Below are positions 8,200 through 18,839 of a stretch of DNA of 64,000 nt, piece after piece. The position numbers and the translations under genes were made by a program. Origin of the DNA: Microbispora hainanensis (lineage in GTDB: Bacteria > Actinomycetota > Actinomycetes > Streptosporangiales > Streptosporangiaceae); contig NZ_CP108086.1 in the NCBI RefSeq assembly GCF_036186745.1, positions 1,488,001 to 1,552,000 on the forward strand, given 5' to 3'. Under the pieces are notes generated by a model. The model saw only the letters and a program-made list of their open reading frames with translations, was not told where the DNA came from and ran no database searches. How positions within the stretch are numbered: the stretch's first letter is position 1; each line of letters begins with the position of its first letter.

Positions 8200-9774
8200 A
8201 TGCCGCTCACCGTCGCCGACGTGCTGACCATGCCGATGCTGGAGATCCGCCTGATCGCGGGCCACAGCGGACAGGGCAACCACGTCAGGTGGGCCCATGC
8301 GACCGAGCTGGCCGATCCCGTGCCCTGGCTGCGCGGCGGCGAGCTGGTCATGACGGTCGGGCTCGGGCTGCCCGCGTCCGCGCGGGAACGCGGCGAGTAC
8401 GTCGAGCGGCTGAGCCGGGCGGGCTGCGCCGCCCTTGCCTTCGCGCTGGACGAGCACCTGGCCGAGATTCCCCGCGAGATCGTCGAGGCGGCGGACCGGC
8501 TCGGGCTGCCCCTGCTGGAGATCACCGGCAGGACGCCGTTCATCGCGGTGGCGGAGGCCGTGGCCCGCTGGCACGCCGACGAACGGGTCCGCGGCGAGCG
8601 GCGGGCCGCGGCGGCGCAGGAGGCGATGGCCCGGGCCGCGCTGCGGCACGGCTCGCTCGGCATCCTCCGCGCGCTCGCCGAACACACCGGCTGCGAGACG
8701 CTCCTGCTCGATCCCCGGGGGCGGCCCCGCGTGTCCCATCCCGAGGGAGTCCGGCCGTGGCATGCGGAGGCGGCGGAGGCGGTCGGTCAGCTCACCGGCC
8801 CCCGCGGCTCGATGATGATCGACCGGGGCGACCGGGTGCTCCAGGTGCAGAGCCTCGGCTTCACCGGGCCGCCCCGCGGCTGGCTCGCCCTCCACGGCGC
8901 GTCGACCGAGTGGCACACCAGGATCCTGGCCAACCAGGCGGCGAGCCTGCTGGCGATCGAGCTGGTGGGGCTGCACCAGGCCCGTGCCCGGGCGCACGCC
9001 CAGCGCGCCGCCGTGCTGAGCGCCGTCCTCGACGGCATGGCCGGCGCCGCCGATGATCGCGCCGCGGGCGGCGGGGCGGCACCGCTATTCACGACCGGCC
9101 GGCTCGCCGAGATCTGCCCCATGCCACCCCCGCCGTACGAGGTGATCGTGGCCGTGGCCCGGGGCGAGGCGCCGCCGCTGGCCGATCCCGCGCTGGACGC
9201 GCTGAGCGACGTCATGGGGGACCCGGCCGCCGAGGAGACGGTGTTCGTCTGCCCGCGCGCCGGCGGGCTGCTCCTGGTGGTGCCACAGACCGAGCCTCGG
9301 CTCGGCCCCGCCCTGGTCGAACGGCTGAGCGCGCTCACCGGCCTGGACATCTGCGCGGGCGCGTGCGGCGCACGGGACATCAGCGAGATCGCCTCCGCCG
9401 TACGGCACGCGACGGCTCTCGCCGGCGGCCCGGGATACACGCACGTCGACGACCTCGAGCCGTGGGCGCTGCTGCGCGACGCCCTGGACCCCGAAGGAGC
9501 GGCCCGCTTCGCCGACGTGGTGCTCAAGCCGCTGCGGGAGCACGACCGGCGGCACGGCGGCGCTCTGGCCTCCTCCGTCAGAACCTTCCTCGACTGTGGC
9601 GCCAACGTCGAGGTCGCGGCACGACGCCTCGGCGTGCACCGCAACACCATGCGGGCCCGCCTGCGGACGGCCGAGCGCGTCTGCGGGCGCGACCTCGGCA
9701 AGGCGCGCGACCGCCTGGAGTTGTGGCTCGCCCTGTCTCTGGACGAATTCGTCCCGCCGGGCCGCAGGAGCTGA
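8200..9774 (+). CDS. PucR-family transcriptional regulator
   Basis: 524 residues. The ATG at 8200 is chosen because ACAGGAG lies just before it and homology begins MPLTVADVLTMPMLEI. Domains: an N-terminal PucR (purine catabolism regulator-like) domain over about residues 1-120 with VRWAHATELADPVPWLRGGELVMT, a central GGDEF-like/CdaR region, and a C-terminal PucR helix-turn-helix reading FLDCGANVEVAARRLGVHRNTMRARLRTAE. Members usually activate nearby catabolic genes when an effector binds. The divergent transporter-amidohydrolase pair is the obvious target. The DNA after the stop carries two looser copies of the gene end. Confidence 0.88.
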   Translation: MPLTVADVLTMPMLEIRLIAGHSGQGNHVRWAHATELADPVPWLRGGELVMTVGLGLPASARERGEYVERLSRAGCAALAFALDEHLAEIPREIVEAADRLGLPLLEITGRTPFIAVAEAVARWHADERVRGERRAAAAQEAMARAALRHGSLGILRALAEHTGCETLLLDPRGRPRVSHPEGVRPWHAEAAEAVGQLTGPRGSMMIDRGDRVLQVQSLGFTGPPRGWLALHGASTEWHTRILANQAASLLAIELVGLHQARARAHAQRAAVLSAVLDGMAGAADDRAAGGGAAPLFTTGRLAEICPMPPPPYEVIVAVARGEAPPLADPALDALSDVMGDPAAEETVFVCPRAGGLLLVVPQTEPRLGPALVERLSALTGLDICAGACGARDISEIASAVRHATALAGGPGYTHVDDLEPWALLRDALDPEGAARFADVVLKPLREHDRRHGGALASSVRTFLDCGANVEVAARRLGVHRNTMRARLRTAERVCGRDLGKARDRLELWLALSLDEFVPPGRRS

Positions 9775-9884
9775 GCCGGCCCCTTCAACCCGCCGGAGCC
9801 GAGCCGGCGCGGCACCACGCCCGCCCCGGTCCGCCGCGAGGCGGGGCGTCCCGGCCCGTCGGGGGCGAGCCGGCGGCGCGGCAC
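9767..9884. repeat. Weak echoes of the PucR gene end
   Basis: The gene ends ggagctgagccggc (9767-9780). Similar text recurs at 9795-9815 (ggagccgagccggcgcggca) and 9864-9884. The similarity is real but short and GC-biased, so it is less certain than the other cases. Confidence 0.4.
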
Positions 9885-9962
9885 TAGGCTTGACCCCAAA
9901 CGGACCCCCGAACGGGCGGATTTCCCCGAATCGGCGGGCCTCACTCGAATTGGAGGAACATC

Positions 9963-10208
9963 GTGGCGCGCGTCATCGTCGACGTCATGCTCAAGCCGGA
10001 GATCCTCGACCCGCAGGGCCAGGCGATCGCGCGGGCGCTGCCGCGACTCGGCTTCTCCGGGGTCTCCGGAGTGCGTCAGGGCAAGCGGTTCGAGCTGGAG
10101 CTGGACGGCCCGGCCGACGAGGCCGCGCTTTCGGACGTCCGCAAGATGGCCGAAACCCTGCTCGCCAACACGGTGATCGAGGACTTCACCATCCGCGTCG
10201 AAGGGTGA
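9963..10208 (+). CDS. purS: Phosphoribosylformylglycinamidine synthase subunit PurS
   Basis: 81 residues starting at a GTG that has GGAGGA just upstream. The sequence VARVIVDVMLKPEILDPQGQ, followed by FSGVSGVRQGKRFELEL and CELLANTVIEDF-like ending (here AETLLANTVIEDFTI), is the standard PurS pattern. PurS bridges PurL and PurQ in the three-part enzyme that turns FGAR into FGAM in purine synthesis. purQ and purL follow, but a regulatory kinase gene lies between purS and purQ. Confidence 0.95.
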   Translation: MARVIVDVMLKPEILDPQGQAIARALPRLGFSGVSGVRQGKRFELELDGPADEAALSDVRKMAETLLANTVIEDFTIRVEG

Positions 10209-10382
10209 AGTGACACATTTCACATCGCTATTCCGGCGGCGTGTCCACCCCTAATCAGGCATCGGTCCGTCTCGAAGCCACCTATCCGGTGCGCGCTGAA
10301 TAACGGGGACGTGATTTTGCGGTTAGCCCTGATTCATCGGGGAAGCCTCTCTTGGTGACCTTCGACACCGGGGAGGGGTCCG

Positions 10383-10832
10383 GTGGACATTGAGTTCTCT
10401 CTGGCGATGCCACGGGATGCGATCGGCATCCCGATGGTTCGCCGGGTGGTAGGAGACGCGCTGCGGTCTCTCGGGGTGACCGAGGAGTGCGTTTCCGACA
10501 TACTCCTGGCCACGTCCGAGGCGTGCGCCAACGCGGTGCGGCACGGTGGTCCCGCCAACCGCTACGAGGTCATGGCCACCATCGGCAACGGCCGCTGCGA
10601 GTTGCGCGTCGCGGACGAGGGCGAGGGGCTGCACATGATCCCCCGCCAATATCCGCCGGCGGAGACCGAGAACGGCCGGGGCATCCTGATCATGCGTGCC
10701 GTCGTGGACGATCTCTCGTTCGACATCACGCCCGGGCGCGGCACGATCGTGCGCCTGTGCAAGGAACTCGACTGGGACGAGGACGCCATCGCCCACCACC
10801 TCACCCTCGACTGCCACTTCGCCGGGGTCTGA
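10383..10832 (+). CDS. RsbW-like ATP-binding (anti-sigma / serine kinase) protein
   Basis: 149 residues from a GTG with GGGGAGGGG upstream. The protein is essentially one HATPase_c domain of the GHKL fold. The N box reads SEACANAVRHGG near residue 45, followed by VADEGEGL (G1 box) and GRGILIMRAVVDDL (G2 box). Proteins of this size are serine kinases that bind sigma factors or phosphorylate STAS-domain antagonists, in the cytoplasm. It sits alone inside the purS-purQ-purL run, 174 bp after purS and 180 bp before purQ, so it probably has its own promoter. A possible partner is the STAS protein at 40.7 kb, but nothing in the sequence ties them. Confidence 0.85.
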   Translation: MDIEFSLAMPRDAIGIPMVRRVVGDALRSLGVTEECVSDILLATSEACANAVRHGGPANRYEVMATIGNGRCELRVADEGEGLHMIPRQYPPAETENGRGILIMRAVVDDLSFDITPGRGTIVRLCKELDWDEDAIAHHLTLDCHFAGV

Positions 10833-11012
10833 GAATCACGGCTCCGCACCACGCCGGGCCCGGGCCCGGCGTGACGTGTGATCGGAAGCAGGACTCCGCG
10901 CGCGGAGCCGATTTGGCGGCTCCGATACCCTGAGGTGTACCGCCACAGACCGCCGTCCGGCCCGATGACGGTGGCGTCCGCCCTGGCGGGAACCCTTGGA
11001 GGGAAAACTGTC

Positions 11013-11696
11013 ATGAGCGCTGCCCGGGTGGGCGTCGTCACCTTCCCCGGAACACTCGACGACCAGGACGCCGCGCGAGCCGTACGGCTGGCCGGAGCGG
11101 AGGCGGTGCCCCTGTGGCACGCCGATCACGACCTCAAGGGAGTCGACGCCGTCTTCCTGCCCGGAGGGTTCTCCTACGGCGACTATCTTCGCTGCGGGGC
11201 GATCTCCCGGTTCTCCCCTCTCATGACCGAGCTGATCCCGGCCGCCCAGGCCGGGCTGCCCGTGCTCGGCACCTGCAACGGCTTCCAGATCCTCTGCGAG
11301 GCGCACCTGCTGCCGGGCGCGCTGACCCGCAACGAGGGTCTCCACTACATCTGCCGCGACCAGCTCATCCGCGTGGAGAACACGCGTACGGCATGGACGG
11401 CGGACTTCGCCGAAGGCCAGGAGATCGTGCTGCCGATCAAGCACGGCGAGGGCCGTTATGTGGCCGACGCGGAGACGCTGGCGGCGCTGGAGAGCGAGGG
11501 CCGGGTGGTCTTCCGCTACGCGGGCGGCAACCCGAACGGTTCGCTCAACGACATCGCCGGGATCACCAATGAGGCCGGGAACATCGTCGGCCTCATGCCC
11601 CACCCCGAGCACGCGGTCGAGGAGCTGACCGGCGCGCCGAGCGTCGACGGCCGCGGCTTCTTCACTTCGATCCTGAAGAGACTGGTGAACGCGTAA
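11013..11696 (+). CDS. purQ: Phosphoribosylformylglycinamidine synthase subunit PurQ (glutaminase)
   Basis: 227 residues. It is a class I glutamine amidotransferase that frees ammonia from glutamine for PurL. The nucleophile cysteine lies in [10 protein letters not shown], and the catalytic His-Glu pair is in [10 protein letters not shown] near the C terminus. DQDAARAV and [18 protein letters not shown] are typical PurQ motifs. The ATG at 11013 has GGAGGGAAAA upstream. The stop TAA is followed at once by the purL ATG, which suggests coupled translation. Confidence 0.95.
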   Translation: MSAARVGVVTFPGTLDDQDAARAVRLAGAEAVPLWHADHDLKGVDAVFLPGGFSYGDYLRCGAISRFSPLMTELIPAAQAGLPVLGTCNGFQILCEAHLLPGALTRNEGLHYICRDQLIRVENTRTAWTADFAEGQEIVLPIKHGEGRYVADAETLAALESEGRVVFRYAGGNPNGSLNDIAGITNEAGNIVGLMPHPEHAVEELTGAPSVDGRGFFTSILKRLVNA

Positions 11697-13949
<2,253 letters not shown>

Positions 13950-13968
13950 TCTCGATCGAGTGAAAGGG

Positions 13969-13998
13969 CCCTTCCGGACGGATAGTCGTCCGGAAGGG
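13969..13998 (+). terminator. Intrinsic terminator-like hairpin after purL
   Basis: A perfect 12-bp stem (13969-13980 with 13987-13998) encloses a 6-base loop, 19 bp after the purL stop. It lacks a long T run, as is common in actinobacteria. Its right arm shares 17 bases with the hairpin at 18708. Confidence 0.8.
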
Positions 13999-14044
13999 CC
14001 TTCGCCTGTCACGGTCGTCGCCGACGCGTGCCGAGCCGTGCCGA

Positions 14045-14300
14045 CGGGAGTACGGCGGATCTCCGGGCGCCTCCGCGTCGCAGGTGCTGGCCCCGGTCGC
14101 GGCCTCGCTGCCGCCGGGTTCGCGTGTCGTCGTCCCCCGACATCGAGCAGACGTCGAACCTGTTCCCCTGGCTCGCGCACGATCTCGACGTACGTACGGT
14201 GCCGCCCGCGGACCTGCCCGGAGCGATCGACGAGCGCACGGACGCGGTCGCCTTCAGCCTGGCCGAACCCTCCGGCGCACCCCGGCCCGGTGGTCACGGC
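14045..14300 (+). pseudogene. Class V aminotransferase fragment, frameshifted
   Basis: Two adjacent frames give pieces of one PLP-dependent class V aminotransferase. The first piece reads EYGGSPGASASQ, then VLAPVAASLPPGSRVVVP, in the frame of 14084. The second continues PDIEQTSNLFPWLAHDL, then DVRTVPPADLPGAIDERTDA and VAFSLAEPS, in the frame of 14028. The break falls in a run of five C residues near 14135; removing one C joins the pieces as RVVVPDIEQTSN. Both ends of a normal ~350-residue enzyme are missing, including the catalytic lysine region. This is a decayed remnant between the purL terminator and the M6 protease gene. Family assignment rests on remembered motifs. Confidence 0.65.
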
Positions 14301-14359
14301 GCCGGCGCAGGGCGTCGCCGACACGGCGGGAGGGGTGGCCGGGAGGGCGGGCGCTAACC

Positions 14360-16468
14360 CTAGTGACCGTTGACGTGGCAGGTGGCGGTCATCGTCTTGG
14401 ACGGGTCGCTCTCGGAGGTGGCCGTGAGCTTCACCGTGGCGTGACGGCTGCCGCCCGCGGACTGCTGGGCGAAGACGGTGACGGTCTCCTTGCCGCCGAA
14501 GTCGACGGCCGCGAGGGCGTTGGGCGTGATCGTGGTCCAGCCGTTCCCTTCGACCTCGGCCTTCAGCCGGTAGACGTCGCTGTTCAGGTAGGCGCTGACG
14601 TCCTCGGGGTGCTGACCCTGAGCGGAGGCGGCCTTGCCGGTGTTGAACAGCGGGAAGCTGCACATCGACACGCCCTTCTCGGCGCCGGGGACGCCGGCGC
14701 CCGGCAGCAGCTTCACGCCCCGCTTCTGCGGGCCCGCGCCGTCGAGGGACTTGATCGCCACCGTGTACGACAGGATTCCCTTGGCGTCGCGCTGCACGTC
14801 GGTGATGTAGAAGTGCAGGCGGTTGGCCTCGTCGACGTACTCGTACTGGCTGCCCGAGTCGGTGCCGGCGTGGAAGAGGGCGTCGGCGAGCTGCCGATAG
14901 TCGCCGATCGTGATCGGGACCTCGGTGCCGTCGGGCAGCACGTAGTCGGTCATGTCGATGTCCTGCGGGTTGGCGTCGATCACCCACTCGAACGGCGCCC
15001 GGTCCTGGTTCTTGGTCTTGGCCAGGAGCACGCCGGAGTCGGGGGTGAAGGAGTCGCTGCCCATCCGGTCGACGACCTCGACGGTGTAGTTGTCGTAGCC
15101 GCCGCCGTCGCAGAGCGGGTCGGTCTGCTGGGTGCACGACCCGGTTGACTTGTCGCCGGTGTCGAAGGAGATGTTGACGCCCGTCAGGTCCTTCTTGCCC
15201 GGCTGGACCTCGCGCGCGGTCACCTTGGCGACGACCATGCCGGAGTCGCGCAGCGCCTCACGCGACAGGCGCAGGACGTTCTGCTCGTCCACCATGTTCA
15301 GCTTGATCTTGTTGCGCAGCATGTGCTGGGCGCCCATCGATGCGCCCGCCGTCGGCGGGATCAGCCAGCGGCTGTGCGGGCCGCCGGGGCCGTTGAAGCT
15401 GCCGCGGCTGAGCATCTCCCAGATGCCGGTGTAGGACCGGACCGGCGGGTTGCCGTACGGGTTGTTGTAGTTGTCCAGGACGCCCAGGATGTGGCTGAAC
15501 TCGTGGGCGAACACCCCCTGGCCGGAGCTTTCGGCCTGGACGGAGTCGACGCCGATGTTCGCGTTGGGCCAGAACGTCGAGCCGGCGGCCCAGGACGTCC
15601 AGTCCACGTAGCGGGTCCGAGACCAGTTGGGCAGGTTCGGGTCGGGCGGGCCGAAGTCGTCGGTGACGTCCTCCTTGGTGGGGAACTTCATCATGCCGAA
15701 CTCCTGCCAGGTCGACGACTCGTCCTGACCGGCGCTCAGGTAGAAGACGAAGTCGAACCGGCTCGCCACGTCCTGGCCGACGTCGGCGACCCAGGCGGCC
15801 TTGCCGTCCGTACGCAGGTTCCTGTTGCAGTTGTCCCCCGCCGGGCACGCGTCGCGCTGGTATTCCATCGCGTACTCGTACGACTTGCCCGGCATGGTGT
15901 AGGGGCCGAACGCCGTGAGGTCGACGCCATACCGGCCGCCCGAGTCCTCCATCCAGTACTCGTGCAGGGTGTGGCCCCTGTTGAGCTCGTTGGGGGTGTT
16001 GAGGAAGTCCTGGTAGAACTTGGCGACCTGGTCACGGGGGATGTCGTGGGCCTGGGAGCTGGGGTTGCCGAACACGGTCGAGTTCTGCGGCTGGGTGACC
16101 ACGAACGGCTGGTTGGGGTAGTCGAGCAGCACGAGCGCGCCCTTGAAGGTGCGCGTCGAGCCCTTCACGGCGGGGTTCGCCCAGTCGGTGCCCGGGATCT
16201 TCTTGTAGTCCGCCCACGTCATGTGGTCGGGGTTCTTCCAGTTCTGCGGGTCGATCGGCGCGACCACGCGCGACGCGCGGCCACGCAGGGCCTGCATCTC
16301 GTCCGGCTGGTCGCGCTGCCAGGGCTGGACCTGGGGCCAGTGGTCACGCCGCCAGGGGTGATCGGGGTCTCCGCCGGGGGCCGCGGAGGCGGGAGCCGCC
16401 GCCAGCGCGAGCGGGACGAGCGCGATGGCCGCCACTATGCCCGGGAACAGTGTTTTTGAGAGTTTCAC
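14360..16468 (-). CDS. Secreted M6-family metalloprotease
   Basis: 702 residues. A signal peptide covers about residues 1-30: lysine-containing start MKLSKTLFPG, hydrophobic core, then APASAAPGG. The zinc-binding motif HEFSHILGVLDNY lies near residue 320, the HExxH form of M6 (immune inhibitor A-like) proteases, and GTDSGSQYEYVDEANRLHFY follows in the C-terminal half. The last ~100 residues look like a beta-sandwich module ending TATCHVNGH. It should act outside the cell as a zinc protease. It stands alone on its strand, divergent from a PucR-like regulator 105 bp away, which could control it. The cleaved target is unknown. Confidence 0.88.
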   Translation of the reverse strand: MKLSKTLFPGIVAAIALVPLALAAAPASAAPGGDPDHPWRRDHWPQVQPWQRDQPDEMQALRGRASRVVAPIDPQNWKNPDHMTWADYKKIPGTDWANPAVKGSTRTFKGALVLLDYPNQPFVVTQPQNSTVFGNPSSQAHDIPRDQVAKFYQDFLNTPNELNRGHTLHEYWMEDSGGRYGVDLTAFGPYTMPGKSYEYAMEYQRDACPAGDNCNRNLRTDGKAAWVADVGQDVASRFDFVFYLSAGQDESSTWQEFGMMKFPTKEDVTDDFGPPDPNLPNWSRTRYVDWTSWAAGSTFWPNANIGVDSVQAESSGQGVFAHEFSHILGVLDNYNNPYGNPPVRSYTGIWEMLSRGSFNGPGGPHSRWLIPPTAGASMGAQHMLRNKIKLNMVDEQNVLRLSREALRDSGMVVAKVTAREVQPGKKDLTGVNISFDTGDKSTGSCTQQTDPLCDGGGYDNYTVEVVDRMGSDSFTPDSGVLLAKTKNQDRAPFEWVIDANPQDIDMTDYVLPDGTEVPITIGDYRQLADALFHAGTDSGSQYEYVDEANRLHFYITDVQRDAKGILSYTVAIKSLDGAGPQKRGVKLLPGAGVPGAEKGVSMCSFPLFNTGKAASAQGQHPEDVSAYLNSDVYRLKAEVEGNGWTTITPNALAAVDFGGKETVTVFAQQSAGGSRHATVKLTATSESDPSKTMTATCHVNGH

Positions 16469-16491
16469 GAATTATGACGCTATAGAGACTA

Positions 16492-16520
16492 TTGACGGAG
16501 ATCATCGGTCACTTGTAAGG
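16492..16520 (+). promoter_or_regulatory. Candidate promoter for the PucR-like gene
   Basis: TTGACG at 16492-16497 and GTAAGG at 16515-16520 are separated by 17 bases, upstream of the gene starting near 16574. The -10 element is a poor match. The surrounding 16440-16550 stretch is clearly more AT-rich than its neighbours and must also serve the divergent protease gene. Confidence 0.35.
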
Positions 16521-16573
16521 AAGACCAGCAGGGCCTTCTCCTACAAATGTCGAAGCGCCCAGGTGGAGGCCGA

Positions 16574-17746
16574 GTGGTGGATCTGCAGCGAATCGTGGAC
16601 GACCTCGCGCTTCGCCTCGAAAGACCCCTGCTGCTCGAGGACGGCCGCCAGCGCGTCGTCGCGTACAGCGAGCAGGACGGGCCGATGGACGACGTCCGCC
16701 GCCATTCGATCCTCCGCCGCCACACCACCCCCGACGTGCGCGCCTTCCTCCGCGCCGCGGGCATCCACGAGGCGACCAGGCCGCTGCGCACGCCCGGCGC
16801 CCCGGAGCTGGGGCTGCTGCCCCGGGTCTGCGTCCCCGTACGGCACGACGGCCTGCCGCTCGGCTTCCTCTGGTTCATCGACGCGGCCCCGGCCATGACC
16901 GAGGAGGAGATCGCGATCGCGGCGGAGGCCGCGCCCGCCCTCGCCCTCACCCTGTTCCACGAGAGCCTGGTCACCGAGCTCGCCTCGCGTCGCGAACTAG
17001 AGGCCGTCACCGGCCTGCTGCTCCGCGAGCCCGACGCCGACAGGCCTCTGATCGAGGCGGGCGCGTTCCCACACAACGCGCCCGTGACCGTGGCGGTCGC
17101 CCGGCCCGCATGCGGCGGGACCGACGAGACCCTGCGGCTGACTCTGGAGCGCGGGCTGCTGGTCCTGCGGCGGCGCCTGGCCAGGCACCATCCCCTGCAT
17201 CTGGTGCGCTTCGACCACGCCGTGCTGCTCACCGCGGGCACCACCGCCTTTCCCGAGGAGATGCACGCGGCCCTCGGCACGCCGGTCCTGGTCGGGGTCG
17301 GCTCGCCGCGGCCCTCGCTCTCCCTCGCGGCCGGCTCGTACGAGGAGGCGCTGCACGCCGTCGAGGTCGTCGCGAACGTGCCGGAGTTCGGCCGCTCCGC
17401 GGAGTGGGACCGCCTCGGCGTCTATCGCATGCTGTCCGGAGTGCCGCACGGCAACCTCCATCCGGGGGTGGCCAAGATGCTGGGCGAGGCCCAGCACCGG
17501 CCGCTGCTGGAGACCCTGGAGATCTACCTCGACCTCGCCGGCAACGCCCAGGCCGTCTCCCGCCGGCTCCGCCTGCACCGTACGTCGCTCTACTACCGCC
17601 TCCGCCGCGTCGAGGAGCTCGCGGAGACCGACCTCCGGGACGGCGAGGAGCGGCTGAGCCTGCATCTCAGCCTCAAGCTCGCCCGCCTCTCCGGCCGCTA
17701 CCGCCCGTCCCCCCTCCCCCTGGAAACCGAAATCACCAGCCAGTGA
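16574..17746 (+). CDS. PucR/CdaR-type helix-turn-helix regulator
   Basis: 390 residues from the GTG at 16574; GGTGGAGG just upstream favours one of the tandem GTG codons (16574 or 16577) over an ATG at 16547 that lacks a ribosome site. The N-terminal part, starting VVDLQRIVDDLALRLERPLL, has a GAF-like sensing domain (LPRVCVPVRHDGLPLGFLWF, then ID). The C-terminal PucR helix-turn-helix reads YLDLAGNAQAVSRRLRLH, then RTSLYYRLRRVEEL. Known relatives include regulators of proline, carbohydrate and purine use and of secondary metabolism. The divergent M6 protease is the nearest possible target. The gene stop touches the inverted repeat that precedes the toxin-antitoxin relic. Confidence 0.82.
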   Translation: MVDLQRIVDDLALRLERPLLLEDGRQRVVAYSEQDGPMDDVRRHSILRRHTTPDVRAFLRAAGIHEATRPLRTPGAPELGLLPRVCVPVRHDGLPLGFLWFIDAAPAMTEEEIAIAAEAAPALALTLFHESLVTELASRRELEAVTGLLLREPDADRPLIEAGAFPHNAPVTVAVARPACGGTDETLRLTLERGLLVLRRRLARHHPLHLVRFDHAVLLTAGTTAFPEEMHAALGTPVLVGVGSPRPSLSLAAGSYEEALHAVEVVANVPEFGRSAEWDRLGVYRMLSGVPHGNLHPGVAKMLGEAQHRPLLETLEIYLDLAGNAQAVSRRLRLHRTSLYYRLRRVEELAETDLRDGEERLSLHLSLKLARLSGRYRPSPLPLETEITSQ

Positions 17747-17764
17747 TATAAGGATGTCTTATAT
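17746..17764. promoter_or_regulatory. Inverted repeat, likely old toxin-antitoxin operator
   Basis: ATATAAG, five bases, then CTTATAT form a perfect 7-bp inverted repeat 8 bp before the toxin-fragment ATG. AT-rich palindromes of this kind are usual binding sites of HigA-type antitoxins at their own promoters. Confidence 0.5.
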
Positions 17765-17771
17765 TGCCTGC

Positions 17772-17900
17772 ATGACCTGGGAGATTACCCTGCACGCCGA
17801 GGTGCATGCTTGGTTTCTCGATCTATGCAATGGCGGAACGGATGGGCGTGAGCCAGGCACGAGTCTCCCAGATCGAGCATGGTCAGATTGGGGGGCTTGA
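17772..17900 (+). pseudogene. RelE/HigB-type toxin, N-terminal fragment
   Basis: The frame from the ATG at 17772 reads MTWEITLHAEVHAWFLDLC, the typical start of actinobacterial RelE/HigB-like mRNA interferases. After about 19 codons the toxin sequence stops and 23 unrelated residues run to TGA at 17898. The rest of a normal ~120-residue toxin, including all catalytic residues, is gone. The junction leads straight into the 3' half of the matching antitoxin gene, so one deletion removed the toxin core and the antitoxin start. Confidence 0.7.
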
Positions 17901-17985
17901 CACGCTTCGTTCCTATGTAGTGGCTCTGGGCGGAAGGCTCGACGTGGTGGCCGACTTCGGAGATCACTCGGTGAAGGTCGCCTGA
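17830..17985 (+). pseudogene. XRE-type antitoxin, C-terminal fragment
   Basis: In another frame, YAMAERMGVSQARVSQIEHG, then QIGGLDTLRSYVVALGGRLD and VVADFGDHSVKVA, end at TGA 17983-17985. This is the second half of a Cro/C1-type helix-turn-helix antitoxin, from the turn and recognition helix to the normal C terminus. The first ~40 residues are missing. An ATG exists at 17830, so a 51-residue DNA-binding stub could still be made, but without the full HTH it is unlikely to work. Confidence 0.7.
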
Positions 17986-18022
17986 GACTTCCCGGCCTCG
18001 GTTGGCGGGCTCTTTGGTCTCG

Positions 18023-18679
18023 TCACCGGGGCGGTTTGCGGGCGATGAGGTATGCCTGGGGGGTTCGCTCGAACTCGCGGCGTGCGCTCTCCAACTGTGC
18101 GACCACCGGCAGCCCCGCCTCGGCCAGCATGGTCGCCGCGCGGTCCGGCGACAGGCGGTGGAAGTCGAGCGCGACCTGGTGACCGTAGACCTCCGTCGCG
18201 TGGAAGGGCTCGTCGCCGGCCTGGAAGGCGAGCAGCAGATGCCCGCCCGGGGCCAGCACCCGGTGAAACTCGGCCAGCGCCGCGGGCTGTCCCTCCGGCG
18301 GGGTGTGGATGATCGAATACCACGCGACGACGCCGCCGAGAGTCTCGTCGGCGATGTCGAGGGCCGCCAGTGTCCCCTCCTGGAACCGCAAGCCCGGATG
18401 GTCGCGCCGGGCCACCTCGATCATGCCCGGCGACAGGTCGACACCGAAGACGTCCTCCAGGCCGAGCGCGTGCAGGTGCGCCGTGATCCGGCCCGGCCCG
18501 CAGCCGACGTCGGCCACCGGCCCCGGAACGCCCGACGCCCGCACGATCTCGGCGTACGCGGCGAGCATCGCGCGCTCGAACGGTTCGTCGTCCAGCCGGT
18601 GGCGAAGGCGATCGGCGTAGTCGGCGGCGACGGTGTCGTAGGCCGCCCGGGCGACCCGCAGATAGGAGGGCTCGGTCAT
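18023..18679 (-). CDS. SAM-dependent class I methyltransferase
   Basis: 218 residues from the ATG at 18679 (MTEPSYLRVARAAYDTVAAD). Motif I, the SAM-binding glycine loop, reads VADVGCGPGRITAHLHALG near residue 50, and the acidic end of strand 2 is VFGVDLSPGMIEVA. Motif with aromatic residues VVAWYSIIHTPPEGQPAAL and the post-motif LAPGGHLLLAFQ follow. The substrate is not evident; the family methylates many small molecules. The gene is single, ends facing the toxin-antitoxin relic, and has a hairpin just upstream of its start that terminates the neighbouring collagen-like gene. Confidence 0.88.
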   Translation of the reverse strand: MTEPSYLRVARAAYDTVAADYADRLRHRLDDEPFERAMLAAYAEIVRASGVPGPVADVGCGPGRITAHLHALGLEDVFGVDLSPGMIEVARRDHPGLRFQEGTLAALDIADETLGGVVAWYSIIHTPPEGQPAALAEFHRVLAPGGHLLLAFQAGDEPFHATEVYGHQVALDFHRLSPDRAATMLAEAGLPVVAQLESARREFERTPQAYLIARKPPR

Positions 18680-18707
18680 GACCGAGCACCCTAGTGCCCA
18701 AAACCGA

Positions 18708-18745
18708 CGAAGGCCCTTCCGGTAACCCCTCCGGAAGGGCCTTCG
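18708..18745 (-). terminator. Hairpin terminator between methyltransferase and collagen-like gene
   Basis: A perfect 15-bp stem (18708-18722 with 18731-18745) encloses an 8-base loop. It lies 95 bp downstream of the collagen-like gene stop and 29 bp upstream of the methyltransferase start, both on the minus strand. It shares the 17-base tccggaagggccttcgc with the purL terminator. Confidence 0.75.
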
Positions 18746-18839
18746 CAGTGCCGTACGCCAACGCCTCGTCGCGTACGGCAAGCAGGTGCGGCGCGTCCGG
18801 CGAAGCCCCCACGGACTCCACCGGCGCGCTTCGGCGCAC

